A stretch of DNA of 64,000 nt from Prauserella salsuginis (GCF_024648885.1 NZ_JANBBF010000010.1:768516-832515); one strand, 5' to 3'; shown: positions 9,487-18,335, counted from the first letter of the stretch. Numbers and translations are program-made. The notes: generated by a model not told the origin, from the letters alone.

Positions 9487-11109
9487 CTAGAAGTGCCTGA
9501 TGTCGAGCTTGCCCTCGGCGTGGTCGGCGCGGATGCGCTTCTTGTCGAACTTGCCGACGCTCGTCTTCGGCACCTCGGGGATGAACGTCCAGTGCTCGGG
9601 CAACTGCCACTTGGCGACCTTGTCGCGCAGGAACTCCCGCAGCTCCTCGGCGGTGACGGTGTGGCCCTCCTTGACGACCACGGCCACCAGCGGGCGTTCG
9701 TCCCATTTCTCGTCGGGCACGCCCACGACGGCCGCCTCGGCGACCCCCTCGTGCGCCATGACGTCGTTCTCCAGGTCGACCGACGAAATCCACTCGCCGC
9801 CCGACTTGATGACGTCCTTGGACCGGTCGGTCAGCGTCAGGTAGCCGTTCGGGGTGATCTTGCCGACGTCGCCGGTGCGCAGCCAGCCGTCGTGGAACTT
9901 CTCGGGGTCGGAACCCTTGTGATAAGCGCCCGCGATCCACGGGCCGGCCACCTCGAGCTCACCGACGCTCTCGCCGTCCCACGGCACCTCGTTGCCGTCG
10001 TCGTCGATGAGCCGTGCCTGCACCGAAGCCGGGAACCGCCCCTGCGTGTAGCGGTAGTGCCACGCCTCGTCGCCCGACGCCCCGCGCGGCGGGCGGGCGA
10101 CGCTGCCCAGCGGCGACGTCTCGGTCATGCCCCAGGCGTGCAGCACCGGAACGTTGTACTGCTCCTCGAACGCGTGCATCATCGCCGGCGGCGCGGCGGA
10201 CCCGCCCACCACGACCTCGCGCAGGTGGGAGATGTCCTGCGGGTTGGCCTCGAGGTGCTGGAGCAGGCCCTGCCAGATCGTCGGCACGGCGGCGGCGTAC
10301 GTCGGCTGCTCGGTGGCCAGGATCTCGGCGATCGGCCCCGGCTGCAGGAACCGGTCGGGCATGACCAACGACGTGCCCACCATGAACGCCGCGTACGGCA
10401 CGCCCCACGACATGGCGTGGAACTGCGGCACGATCACCAGCGCCTTGTCCGTGTCGGCCAGCCGCATGCTGTCGGACATGCACACCTGCATCGAGTGCAG
10501 CCAGATCGAGCGGTGCGAGTAGACCACGCCCTTCGGCTCACCCGTGGTGCCGGAGGTGTAGCACATCGCGGCCGCCGACCGCTCGTCGATCACGGGCCAG
10601 TCGAACTCCGCCGGCTGGGCGGCGAGGAGCTGCTCGTAGTCGTGGACCTGCACGCCCGCGGGAGCCTCGACGGTCTCCGGGTCACCGTTCGCGACAACGA
10701 TGTGACGCACCGTGGTCATCTCGGCGAGCGGCTTGTTCAGCAGCGGGATCAGCGTGCCGTCCACGATGATGACGTGGTCCTCGGCGTGATCGGCGACGTA
10801 CACCAGCTGCTCGGGGAACAGGCGGATGTTCAGGGTGTGCAGCACCGCGCCCATGGCCGGAATCGCCATGTAGGCCTCGAGATGCTCGGCGTTGTTCCAC
10901 ATGAACGTGCCGACGCGCTGGTCGCCCGTCACCCCGAGGCCGCGCAGGGCGTTCGCCAGCCGCGCGGCACGGTCACCCACCTCGGCATAGCTCCGTCGGC
11001 GCGTATCCGATCCGGTCCACGTGACCACTTCGCTCGTGCCGTGCAGCGTGCTTCCGTGCTTCAACAGGGTGGCGATGGAAAGGGGGGCGTCCTGCATCGT
11101 GCTCAACAT
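9487..11109 (-). CDS. Long-chain fatty-acid--CoA ligase (FadD-type)
   Basis: This 540-residue adenylate-forming enzyme activates a fatty acid with ATP and CoA. It shows the P-loop-like CYTSGTTGEPKGVVYSH, the A5 motif HAWGMTETSP, the A7 block DGWLRTGDVG and the A10 lysine region PKTSVGKFDKKRIR. QFHAMSWGVPYAAFMVG and the overall length match the actinobacterial long/medium-chain ligases. The ATG at 11109 is preceded by GGGAG at 5 nt. It stands alone between the C39 peptidase and mihF. The chain-length preference is not predictable. Confidence 0.9.
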   Translation of the reverse strand: MLSTMQDAPLSIATLLKHGSTLHGTSEVVTWTGSDTRRRSYAEVGDRAARLANALRGLGVTGDQRVGTFMWNNAEHLEAYMAIPAMGAVLHTLNIRLFPEQLVYVADHAEDHVIIVDGTLIPLLNKPLAEMTTVRHIVVANGDPETVEAPAGVQVHDYEQLLAAQPAEFDWPVIDERSAAAMCYTSGTTGEPKGVVYSHRSIWLHSMQVCMSDSMRLADTDKALVIVPQFHAMSWGVPYAAFMVGTSLVMPDRFLQPGPIAEILATEQPTYAAAVPTIWQGLLQHLEANPQDISHLREVVVGGSAAPPAMMHAFEEQYNVPVLHAWGMTETSPLGSVARPPRGASGDEAWHYRYTQGRFPASVQARLIDDDGNEVPWDGESVGELEVAGPWIAGAYHKGSDPEKFHDGWLRTGDVGKITPNGYLTLTDRSKDVIKSGGEWISSVDLENDVMAHEGVAEAAVVGVPDEKWDERPLVAVVVKEGHTVTAEELREFLRDKVAKWQLPEHWTFIPEVPKTSVGKFDKKRIRADHAEGKLDIRHF

Positions 11110-11332
11110 TGAGGCTCCCGTGGTTCTTGCGGTGAACGCGGATTCAGCGCGAGCCTAACCGTAAGGTGGACATGGGAGCAGGTGCTGCGGAATAACAGTT
11201 GCGCCTAGTGACGGACCACAGCTCGAACGCCTCGACCTGCATGCCTCGGACGGGGGGTCATCGCGTGTCGATTTCGCGGACGAAGGGGTCGTGGCGTTTA
11301 CTGGGCCCGTGGTAAGAGACGGCCTGGCCAGC

Positions 11333-11385
11333 GCTTGCTCGGGCAAGCACCTGGGGACCCGGGTTGTCGCCGCTGCACAAGCGGC
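11333..11385 (+). promoter_or_regulatory. Two hairpins in the mihF leader
   Basis: GCTTGC-TCGG-GCAAGC (11333-11348) and GCCGCT-GCACA-AGCGGC (11369-11385) are two small perfect stem-loops 20 bp apart, ending 24 nt before the TTG start. They lie inside the probable 5' untranslated leader and may influence mRNA stability or translation. No known riboswitch fold was recognised. Confidence 0.4.
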
Positions 11386-11409
11386 ACCCGAGAAGAAAGG
11401 AAAGGTACG

Positions 11410-11721
11410 TTGGCTCTGCCTACGTTGACTCCGGAACAGCGGCAGGAAGCCCTGGCCAAGGCGGCCGAGGCTCGTAAGGCGCGCTCGGAGCTGCTTGCGT
11501 CGATCAAGGACGGTTCGGAGAGCATCGAGAAGGTGCTGAACCGCGCCAAGGACGACAAGACGGTTGGGAAGACCAAGGTCACCCAGCTGCTGAAGGCTGT
11601 TCCCGGGCTCGGCGCCGTGAAGGTCGCCGCGCTCCTGGAGCAGGCGGGCATCGACCCTGACCGCCGGGCCGCAGGCCTCGGCGACCGTCAGCGCGAAGCT
11701 CTCATCAGCGCTCTCAAGTGA
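11410..11721 (+). CDS. mihF: Actinobacterial integration host factor
   Basis: This 103-residue basic protein (MALPTLTPEQRQEALAKAAE at the start) ends GLGDRQREALISALK. It matches actinobacterial mIHF/sIHF, a nucleoid protein unrelated to enterobacterial IHF. The helix-two-turns-helix element is seen in VTQLLKAVPGLGAVKVAALLE. The family compacts DNA and affects transcription and replication. The start is TTG at 11410, chosen because the family begins MALP and an AAAGGAAAGG tract lies 5 nt upstream. The usual partner gene gmk is absent here: isochorismate synthase follows on the other strand. It could be the sole copy relocated, or a paralogue. Confidence 0.9.
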   Translation: MALPTLTPEQRQEALAKAAEARKARSELLASIKDGSESIEKVLNRAKDDKTVGKTKVTQLLKAVPGLGAVKVAALLEQAGIDPDRRAAGLGDRQREALISALK

Positions 11722-11731
11722 CGCCCCGCGT

Positions 11732-11767
11732 CCGTGGGTGGTTCGCCTCGAGGCGTGCCACCCACGG
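11732..11767. terminator. Strong terminator after mihF
   Basis: Ten-base arms CCGTGGGTGG (11732-11741) and complement (11758-11767) enclose a second perfect palindrome CGCCTCGAGGCG (11744-11755). A run of T residues follows about 25 nt later. It separates mihF from the convergent isochorismate synthase gene. Confidence 0.75.
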
Positions 11768-11911
11768 GCCGTCGCGTCCTTTTCCCGCCGATTTTTTGCG
11801 AACCGGGTTCGTTTTCCGGTTCGCCCATTCGTCGATGTTTCCGTCGATGATCCGAAGCCGGTTTCCCGGCGATCGCTGTCTTTCCGCGCGTCCCGATGGG
11901 TGGCGCAGGCG

Positions 11912-13069
11912 TCACCGTGGGCGTGGATCGCCCGAGAGCGCGTCGGCGTCGAGCCCCATCGCGCGGCCCAGCGTCGCGAATTTCGCCGACGTCTCGTCCA
12001 GCTCGGCGTGCGGATCCGAGTCCGCGACGATGCCGCCACCCGCGTACATCCGCAGTGATGCCGCGCCCGCGTCGGCACAGCGGATCGACACGGCCCACTC
12101 GCCGTCGCCTTCGCTGTCGACCCAGCCCGTGGCACCCGCGTAGTAGCCGCGGTCGAACGGCTCCAGCTCGCCGATCAGTCGCCGTGCGGAGGCGACGGGC
12201 GTGCCGCAGATCGCAGGCGTCGGATGCAGGGCCGACGCGAGATGCAGCGCCGTCGTCGCAGGGTCGGCCAGTTCGCCGGTGATGCGTGTGCCGAGATGCC
12301 ACATGGCCGGAGTGCGTTCCAGTGTCGGTTCGGCGGGCACGTCGAGGGTGGCGCAGAACGGGCCGAGTGCCTCGGCGACGGCCTCGGTGAGAATCGTGTG
12401 CTCGAGGAGGTCCTTCTTCGAAGCCAGCAGGGTTTCCGCGTTCTCCGTGTCGGTGGCGGCATCGCCCGAACGGGGCATGGACCCGGCGAGCGGATGCGCC
12501 ACGACGCGGCCGCCGCGCCGGGAGACGAGCAGTTCCGGGCTCGCGCCGAGCAGCGTCCGGCCGCCGGGCAGGTCCGCGGCGAACACATAGCCGTGGCGGT
12601 GGTCGAGCACCAGGTTCCGCACGATGGCGGCGACGGGCACGTCGCGGGCGAACTCGACGTCGAGGGCCCGCGCGAGAACGACTTTCCGCAGGTCACGAAC
12701 GGCGAGTTCGGTGACCGCGGTGCGCACGGCCGCGGCGTGGTCCCGTGGTTCGGGGACAGCCCGTACCGCCGCGGGCGCCCCGACGCGTTCCCTGGAGAGC
12801 CGATCGACGTCAGGGTGGGCAGGGCCAGCGGTGTGCACCGTCCGTGGGACGACGAGCCGCGCAGGGGTGCCGGATGCGGCGTCGTAGGGCAGGACGCCCG
12901 TCGCGATGCCGCCGCGTTCGGCGAGGGCGGCGGACACCCGGTCCGCGAGCGCCTGCTCATCGGTCCCGGTGATCTCGTCGGCTGTGCCCTGGGCGAGGAC
13001 CGTGCCGCGCGCGGTGGTGAACAGGAAATCGCCGCGCCGATAGTGCTCGACAAGGCGCGCGGCGTCCAT
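11912..13069 (-). CDS. Isochorismate synthase
   Basis: This 385-residue chorismate-binding enzyme converts chorismate to isochorismate, the precursor of 2,3-dihydroxybenzoate/salicylate siderophores or of menaquinone. Family blocks seen: LLGASPELLVSRRGG, HPLAGSMPRSGD, the ALHPTPAICGTPVASA segment, FDRGYYAGATGWVD and the magnesium-binding AGGGIVADSDPHAELDET. The start at 13069 lies 4 nt after the stop of the phosphopantetheinyl transferase, so they are one transcription unit. That pairing favours a siderophore role over menaquinone. No NRPS or DHB genes lie in the window, so the product is unknown. Confidence 0.88.
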   Translation of the reverse strand: MDAARLVEHYRRGDFLFTTARGTVLAQGTADEITGTDEQALADRVSAALAERGGIATGVLPYDAASGTPARLVVPRTVHTAGPAHPDVDRLSRERVGAPAAVRAVPEPRDHAAAVRTAVTELAVRDLRKVVLARALDVEFARDVPVAAIVRNLVLDHRHGYVFAADLPGGRTLLGASPELLVSRRGGRVVAHPLAGSMPRSGDAATDTENAETLLASKKDLLEHTILTEAVAEALGPFCATLDVPAEPTLERTPAMWHLGTRITGELADPATTALHLASALHPTPAICGTPVASARRLIGELEPFDRGYYAGATGWVDSEGDGEWAVSIRCADAGAASLRMYAGGGIVADSDPHAELDETSAKFATLGRAMGLDADALSGDPRPR

Positions 13070-13073
13070 GTCC

Positions 13074-13784
13074 TCAGTGTCCCAGCGCGGCGGGCCTCGG
13101 GCTCCACCAGTGCTCTGTGATCTCCAGCTCTTCGCCGGTCAGGACGGCCACGGAGGCGTCGTACCCGTCGCCGGGGCGCAGGGAGGCGAGCCGAGTGGTG
13201 GCAGGGTCGAGTGCGGGCGACTCCGAGGCCACGAGGCGCGCCGGCTCGCCGGGTTCCGACAGCGTGAGGCTCGTCAGCCCGATGCGCAGTCCTTTCCCGG
13301 TCGCCTTCATGAGGGCTTCCTTGCCGGTCCAGTAGCGGAAGAACGCGCGGGTGCGGTCACTGTCGGCAAGGCCGGCGACGGCGGCGCGTTCGGCGTCGGA
13401 CAGGGCGTAGTCGAGGAGCCCGTCGTCGGCGTGCCGTGTCGTCGCCTCGACGTCGAGTCCCAGCTCGGCACCGTCGGTCAGGGCGAGGCCGACCCGGTCG
13501 CCCGCGTGGGAGATCGACAGCCGGAGTGTGCTGCCGGGGATGCGTGGCGGGCCGTGCTGCTTGTCGCAGTCGTCGCACGCCGCGTCGAACACCACGTCGG
13601 CCGCGGGCGTGCCGAGTCGTTCGCCGATGAGGGTCTTGGCCATGACCCGTCCGGTGAGGAACCGCCGACGGTCGTCGGATTTGCGGTACGCCGAGTACCG
13701 GTCCCGTTCGACGTCGGTCAGGAGCCCGCGGTGTTCGGCGGTGTCGTCCACCGGAACCGCCCACCACACGGCACACGTGATCAT
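13074..13784 (-). CDS. 4'-phosphopantetheinyl transferase (Sfp type)
   Basis: This 236-residue enzyme attaches phosphopantetheine from CoA to a serine of carrier proteins. The Sfp-type motifs are present: GPPRIPGSTLRLSISHAGD, then LGLDVEA with the magnesium-binding Asp and Glu, and FFRYWTGKEALMKATGKGL. The two-domain length indicates the broad-specificity type used by NRPS/PKS systems. It is the first gene of an operon with isochorismate synthase. The likely substrates are siderophore or polyketide carrier proteins encoded elsewhere. Confidence 0.9.
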   Translation of the reverse strand: MITCAVWWAVPVDDTAEHRGLLTDVERDRYSAYRKSDDRRRFLTGRVMAKTLIGERLGTPAADVVFDAACDDCDKQHGPPRIPGSTLRLSISHAGDRVGLALTDGAELGLDVEATTRHADDGLLDYALSDAERAAVAGLADSDRTRAFFRYWTGKEALMKATGKGLRIGLTSLTLSEPGEPARLVASESPALDPATTRLASLRPGDGYDASVAVLTGEELEITEHWWSPRPAALGH

Positions 13785-13883
13785 GCCGAAAAGGATAGCG
13801 GCGCGGAGCGCCTCGATGGGGGGTGGCGGTTGGGCGAGGGCGCGGTCACGTGAGTGCCCCGGGGTGGTCGATCGGGCGGACCG

Positions 13884-14477
13884 TCAGGTGTCGAAGGTTC
13901 CCTTCGGGGCCGCGCGGAGGTGGGCACGTTCACCCTGGGTGCCGAACAGGCTGAGGAACTCGACGGGTTCGCAGTCGGCCGAGCCGAACCAGTGCGGTAC
14001 GCGGGTGTCGAACTCGGCGGCCTCGCCGGGGGTGAGCACCAGGTCGTGTTCGCCGAGCACGAGCCGCAGCCGCCCGTTGAGCACGTAGAGCCATTCGTAT
14101 CCCTCGTGCCCCTGCGGCTCCGGTTCCGGCGGCGCGTCGCATCCGTTCAGCACGATCTTGTACGCCTGGATCCCGCCGGGCCTGCGGGTGAGCGGCAGCA
14201 TCGTCATGCCGTGCCGGGTGACCGGACGCAGGTGTACGCGCGGATCGCCGGTCGGCGGTGCGTCGACCAGTTCGTCGAGCGCGACGCCGTAGGTCTTGGC
14301 CAGTGGAAACAGCAGTTCGAGCGTCGGCCTGCGGGCGCCCGATTCGAGTCGCGACAGGGTGCTCACCGAGATGTCGGTCCGGTCGGACAACTCCGCCAGC
14401 GTCAGGCCCTGCCGCGTGCGCAGTGCGCGCAGTCTCGGCCCGACCGCGTCCAGTGCCTGTCCCAGCTTGTCGTCCAT
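13884..14477 (-). CDS. XRE-cupin transcriptional regulator
   Basis: This 197-residue regulator has an N-terminal helix-turn-helix (LTLAELSDRTDISVSTLSRLE at residues about 25-45) and a C-terminal cupin (HEGYEWLYVLNGRLRL...LTPGEAAEFDTRVPHWFG). Such proteins sense a small ligand through the cupin. The ATG at 14477 fits the family; the open frame upstream crosses the operator. The final residues AAPKGTFDT are encoded by a copy of the dispersed repeat, so the C-terminus may have been extended by that repeat. Its target is probably the divergent thioredoxin-reductase-like gene and itself. Confidence 0.87.
   Translation of the reverse strand: MDDKLGQALDAVGPRLRALRTRQGLTLAELSDRTDISVSTLSRLESGARRPTLELLFPLAKTYGVALDELVDAPPTGDPRVHLRPVTRHGMTMLPLTRRPGGIQAYKIVLNGCDAPPEPEPQGHEGYEWLYVLNGRLRLVLGEHDLVLTPGEAAEFDTRVPHWFGSADCEPVEFLSLFGTQGERAHLRAAPKGTFDT
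13893..13910. repeat. Dispersed repeat copy inside a coding sequence
   Basis: GAAGGTTCCCTTCGGGGC at 13893-13910 is a variant of the repeat seen at 168 and 9353-9457. Here it encodes the terminal PKGTF of the cupin regulator. Confidence 0.55.
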
Positions 14478-14486
14478 ACCCGCGAT

Positions 14487-14513
14487 TTTGCCACCCCGGC
14501 AAAGAACTTTGCC
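14487..14513. promoter_or_regulatory. Operator for the XRE-cupin regulator
   Basis: TTTGCC (14487-14492) and GGCAAA (14498-14503) form a 6-5-6 dyad, and a third half-site CTTTGCC follows at 14507-14513. It lies between the regulator start (14477) and the divergent reductase gene (14582). Confidence 0.6.
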
Positions 14514-14581
14514 ACACAACGCGGCAGCGGTGCAGAGTTGCCCGTGGAGGTATCCGCAGGCAAGGAGACGAGGAGGACACG

Positions 14582-15556
14582 GTGACAGAGCAATGGGAAG
14601 GCGACTACGATGTCGCGGTGATCGGGGGCGGAGCGGCCGGGCTCAACGCGGCGCTGATGCTGGCTCGCGCACGTCGCAGCGTGGTCGTACTCGACGCGGG
14701 GGAGCCCCGTAACGCACCCGCGGACGCGGTGCACGGTCTGCTCGGCAGGGAGGGCGTTCCGCCGGCCGAACTGTTGGAACGTGGCAGAGCCGAGGTGCGC
14801 GGCTACGGCGGCCGGGTCGTGACCGCGGAGGTCGAGGCCGTGTCGGCCGGCGACGACGGACGGTTCATCGTGTCGACGTCCGGAGGGCGGTCGGTGCGGG
14901 CGCGCCGGGTGCTCGTGACGACCGGTCTCGTCGACGAACTGCCCGACATCGCCGGGCTGCGCGAACGGTGGGGGCGCGACGTCGTGCACTGTCCGTACTG
15001 CCACGGCTGGGAAGTGCGCGATCGGGCCATCGGGGTGATCGCGAACGGGCCGATGGCGCTGCACCAGGCGTCGCTGTTCCGGCAGTGGAGCGCCGACGTG
15101 GTCTTCTTCTCCCGAGGTATGGAGCTGACCGGCGACCAACGGGAGCAGCTTCTCGCGCGGGACATCCGCATCGTGGCCGGCGAGGTCGACGCACTCGTGA
15201 TCGACGACGACCGGATCACGGGCATTCGCACGGCCGGTGGTGAGACGGTCCCGAGGGACGTCGTGGCCGTGGGGACCCGGATGACGGCACGGGCGGGATT
15301 GCTGGCCGGACTGGGACTGCGGCCGAGGGAACACCCGTCGGGGGCGGGCGATCACCTGCCCGTCGACGTGCGCGGCGAGACCGAGGTGGCCGGAGTGTGG
15401 GCTGCGGGCAACGTCACCGACCCGTCTGCGCAGGTGGGCAACGCCGCGGCGGCCGGTGCATTCGCGGCCGCGCAGCTCAACGGCGATCTCGTGGGAGAGG
15501 ACACCCGGCTGGCGGTCGCCCGGTACCGGGACGCGGCCGTCGCGGCGACCGGCTGA
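14582..15556 (+). CDS. Thioredoxin-reductase-like FAD/NAD(P) oxidoreductase
   Basis: This 324-residue pyridine nucleotide-disulfide oxidoreductase opens with the FAD fold VAVIGGGAAGLNAALMLARA. The redox-active pair is in HCPYCHGWEVRD (CxxC), as in thioredoxin reductases, and AAGNVTDPSAQVGNAAAAG is the second FAD motif. The GTG start at 14582 is set by AGGAGG five nucleotides upstream. True TrxB is normally beside trxA; here the partner is an XRE-cupin regulator, so this is probably a paralogue with its own electron acceptor, of the kind used for small-molecule disulfides or dithiols. Confidence 0.87.
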   Translation: MTEQWEGDYDVAVIGGGAAGLNAALMLARARRSVVVLDAGEPRNAPADAVHGLLGREGVPPAELLERGRAEVRGYGGRVVTAEVEAVSAGDDGRFIVSTSGGRSVRARRVLVTTGLVDELPDIAGLRERWGRDVVHCPYCHGWEVRDRAIGVIANGPMALHQASLFRQWSADVVFFSRGMELTGDQREQLLARDIRIVAGEVDALVIDDDRITGIRTAGGETVPRDVVAVGTRMTARAGLLAGLGLRPREHPSGAGDHLPVDVRGETEVAGVWAAGNVTDPSAQVGNAAAAGAFAAAQLNGDLVGEDTRLAVARYRDAAVAATG

Positions 15557-15609
15557 CGGCTCCGGGCGGCGAACACCCCGGGAGGGCACAGGAACCGACC
15601 GGCAACGCT

Positions 15610-15655
15610 CACCGGCCACCGGCCACGCGGACGGTCACGTGCCGGGTGGCCGGTG
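15610..15655. terminator. Hairpin downstream of the reductase
   Basis: CACCGGCCAC (15610-15619) and GTGGCCGGTG (15646-15655) are exact complements, with further pairing inward past a one-base bulge. The site lies in the 255-bp gap between convergent genes. Nothing else was recognised in that gap. Confidence 0.6.
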
Positions 15656-15811
15656 GGCGAGGCGGTGCGCTCGTACTGGTGCGTTCGTATTACGAAGATT
15701 CGTTCTTGGTGCTTGTACTGCAGGATCGCGGGCCTGCCGGCGACGCGGGCGCATCACCGCGACGCCGGAAAGCCCGGCCGCTGACCGGGCGCGACCTTCA
15801 GGGACCGGTGG

Positions 15812-16138
15812 TCAGGACCGGTTGCCCTGCTTGATCGCGAGGGGAACGCCCGCCAGATCCTCCTCGTTGCAGAGGATCTTCAGGTTGTAGTACGGGTATC
15901 CGTCGCGATCGTCGTAATCGAGGTGGATGGCGATGACGTCTGCGGGTTCGCCGAGCCACCGCTGCGCCTCGCGGAGCCAGGTCGCGCCGCGCTCCAGAGC
16001 GGCGGGAAGATCGTCGTCACGGAACTCGACGGGACGGTAGGGCACATCGTGGATGTGGTCCTGCGGATCGGTGGGCGTGGGAAGCCCGGGCGCGACGCCC
16101 TCGTCGTTGAGTTCCAGGTGGATAGTCTGTTCACTCAC
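15812..16138 (-). CDS. Small conserved-looking acidic protein, function unknown
   Basis: The product is 108 residues, rich in Asp/Glu, with no signal peptide or membrane segment. It begins with SEQTIHLELNDEGV and ends YYNLKILCNEEDLAGVPLAI. I do not recognise the family. The GTG at 16138 was chosen because the sequence after it looks like a normal folded start. An alternative ATG at 16210 overlaps the TetR stop (ATGA) and would add 24 less regular residues through coupled translation. It lies directly downstream of the TetR/acyl-CoA ligase operon and may be its last gene. Confidence 0.6.
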   Translation of the reverse strand: MSEQTIHLELNDEGVAPGLPTPTDPQDHIHDVPYRPVEFRDDDLPAALERGATWLREAQRWLGEPADVIAIHLDYDDRDGYPYYNLKILCNEEDLAGVPLAIKQGNRS

Positions 16139-16206
16139 CCCACGAGCGTCCCCCAGCTGCGGCGTCAGGGCAAGCGCCACCCCCTCCGCGCTGGGCCGAT
16201 ACGCCC

Positions 16207-16815
16207 TCATCGGGGCTGTCGCGGCGGTGCGCCGACCATGCGCCGCGCGAGGTCGGCGTAGTGGTCCGCGAGGTCGCTTCTGCCCAGCTCGCCGCCGGGA
16301 GAGAACCACCGGGCCACGCCGTTGCACATGTCGAGCAGTGCCAGCCGTGTCGTCGCGGGCCGGGTGGTGGTGAACACACCGCTGTGCAGGCCGTCGTCGA
16401 TGGTGTCCGACCACAGCTTCTCGTACGAGTCCCGGATGCCGACGACGTCCCGCCGGGACGCGGGCGTCAACGCGTCGACCTCGTTGTCCACGACCCGGGT
16501 GCGCATCGGCTCGCGTGCGTGCCGGGTCACGTGCAGCGCCACGAGCCGGTCGAGCCGTTCGACGGGGTCGTCGACGCCGTCGAGCTCACCGAGGGCGGCA
16601 TCGAGCAGGCTCTGCAGCGAGGTGCGCATGATGTCCGCGAGCAGCCGCTCCTTCGTGGGCATGTAGTGGTACAGGCTGGCCGACGAGAGGTCGGCGGCCT
16701 TGGCGAGGTCGCGGATGCCGGTGCCATGGAACCCTTTCGTGGCGAACAGCCGCACCGCGGCGCGGTGCACACGCTCCCGGGCAGGCCTGCCGCCGGCGGG
16801 TTTCGTCACAGCCAT
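16207..16815 (-). CDS. TetR-family regulator of the ligase/hydratase operon
   Basis: This 202-residue TetR protein has the DNA-binding region FHGTGIRDLAKAADLSSASLYHYMPTKE in two parts at residues about 29-56. The C-terminal half matches TetR proteins found beside fatty-acid oxidation genes. It overlaps the 3' end of the acyl-CoA ligase by 10 nt and is transcribed last in the hydratase-ligase-TetR operon, so it probably regulates its own operon through the palindrome near 19106. The ligand is perhaps an acyl-CoA. Confidence 0.85.
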   Translation of the reverse strand: MAVTKPAGGRPARERVHRAAVRLFATKGFHGTGIRDLAKAADLSSASLYHYMPTKERLLADIMRTSLQSLLDAALGELDGVDDPVERLDRLVALHVTRHAREPMRTRVVDNEVDALTPASRRDVVGIRDSYEKLWSDTIDDGLHSGVFTTTRPATTRLALLDMCNGVARWFSPGGELGRSDLADHYADLARRMVGAPPRQPR

Positions 16816-18335
16816 GCGCCCGCCTTCCGGTCGTAGGCACCGGTGCGCTGATCGCCCTGGCGCAGCTGTCCTTTCGCGACGCGCTCCGACGGGGTCATCG
16901 GCAGCTCGTCCACAACGGACCAGAACCGCGGTACCTTGAACCGTGCGAGTTTCGTCTCGCAGAACTCGGCGAGTTCCTCCGGATCGTGCTCGGTGCCGAG
17001 CACCACGTACGCCTTGACCTCCTCGCCGCGCAGCTCGTCCGGCACGGCGACGACCGCGGCCGCGGTGACGCCGGGGTGCAGCAGCAGGGCGCGCTCCACC
17101 TCGTCGGCCGCGATGTTCTCCCCGCTGCGGCGGATCATGTCCTTGGTGCGGCCGATGAAGAACACCCGGCCCGCCTCGTCCATGCGCGCGAGGTCGCCGG
17201 TGTGGAACCAGCCGCCGCGGAACGCCTTCGCGGTCGCGTCCGGATCGTCGTGGTAGCGATGCATCAGACCGGTGCCGCGGATCAGCAGCTCGCCCTCGCT
17301 GCCGCGGGGCACGGGGACGCCGTTCTCGTCGGCGACGATCACCTCGCGGTGTGCCGCGGGACGCCCGATGCAGCCGCTGCCGACCAGCTCGTCGTGATCG
17401 CCGGGGTACATGCGGATGTCGCCGCCGGTCTCGGTCATGCCGAAGGCCTCGTACCACGGCACACCCCACCGGGCCTCCAGCTCGGCGTGCAGTTCCGGCG
17501 GGATGGCCGAGGCCGTGATCGCGCGTACGCGGTGGTCACGGTCCTCCGGTTGTTCGGGCATCCGCAGCAGCAGCGTCGGCATCAGGCCGAGGCAGTAGAA
17601 CCACGTGACGCGGTGCTCGCGCACCTTCTCCCAGAAGGTCGACGGGTGGAACCGGTCCAGCACGACCAGGGTCGCGCCGGACCGCAGTCCCAGCGCGACG
17701 TTCCACTGTGGATCGATGTAGTGGAACGACTGTGCGGTGAGCATGACGTCCTCGGAGGAGACCGCGGGGAACGCGGTCGCCAGGTCGTCGGCGAGTGTCG
17801 TCCAGTAGCGGTGCGGCAGCACGCAGCCCTTCGGTGCACCCGTCGTGCCCGACGTGTACTGGATGTTCGTCGGCGTCTCCGGGGTGGGGACGAAGCCGGG
17901 TGCCGGCCCGGCACCGGTGAGCTCATCGGTCGTGACCACCTCCCGCAGCGCGGTGCCGGGAGCGACGGTCCGCAGCAGGCCGGCGAACTCCTCCGCCGTC
18001 ACCGCCAGCGACGCGCCCGAGTGGGCGATCACGTGGCCGCCGTCGAGTTCGCGGTACCCGGTGTTGACGGGCACCATCGCCGCGCCGAGCCGGGCCAGCG
18101 CCAGCCACAGCAGCGGGAACTCGGGCCGGTTGTGCAGCATGACGGCCACCCGGTCGCCCGCTGCCACCCCGCGATCGGCCAGCGCGGCCGCGAGCAGGCC
18201 CGTGCGCCGGTCGACGTCCGCGAACGTCAATGTCTCAGGGGCGCCGTCCTGCCCGGTGTCGTCGAAGATCCATGCGGGCTTGTCCGGCCAGGTCCTGGCC
18301 GCTGTGGTGACGAGTTCGACGAGATGCGTGCTCAT
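16806..18335 (-). CDS. AMP-dependent acyl-CoA synthetase
   Basis: This 509-residue adenylate-forming ligase has the signature IQYTSGTTGAPKGCVLPH, the A5 motif WYEAFGMTETGGD and GGWFHTGDLARMDEAG. The C-terminal subdomain ends PMTPSERVAKGQLRQ, where the A10 Lys is in VAKGQL. It activates a carboxylic acid as its CoA ester for breakdown. It overlaps the upstream enoyl-CoA hydratase by 4 nt (ATGA) and the downstream TetR by 10 nt, a tight operon. The substrate is unknown; a carnitine-CoA-ligase/CaiC-like resemblance is visible but not decisive. Confidence 0.88.
   Translation of the reverse strand: MSTHLVELVTTAARTWPDKPAWIFDDTGQDGAPETLTFADVDRRTGLLAAALADRGVAAGDRVAVMLHNRPEFPLLWLALARLGAAMVPVNTGYRELDGGHVIAHSGASLAVTAEEFAGLLRTVAPGTALREVVTTDELTGAGPAPGFVPTPETPTNIQYTSGTTGAPKGCVLPHRYWTTLADDLATAFPAVSSEDVMLTAQSFHYIDPQWNVALGLRSGATLVVLDRFHPSTFWEKVREHRVTWFYCLGLMPTLLLRMPEQPEDRDHRVRAITASAIPPELHAELEARWGVPWYEAFGMTETGGDIRMYPGDHDELVGSGCIGRPAAHREVIVADENGVPVPRGSEGELLIRGTGLMHRYHDDPDATAKAFRGGWFHTGDLARMDEAGRVFFIGRTKDMIRRSGENIAADEVERALLLHPGVTAAAVVAVPDELRGEEVKAYVVLGTEHDPEELAEFCETKLARFKVPRFWSVVDELPMTPSERVAKGQLRQGDQRTGAYDRKAGAWL

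Noticed and set aside
11912..13784. A complete siderophore gene cluster
   Set aside because: Only isochorismate synthase and a phosphopantetheinyl transferase are present; no NRPS, DHB or transport genes in the window.
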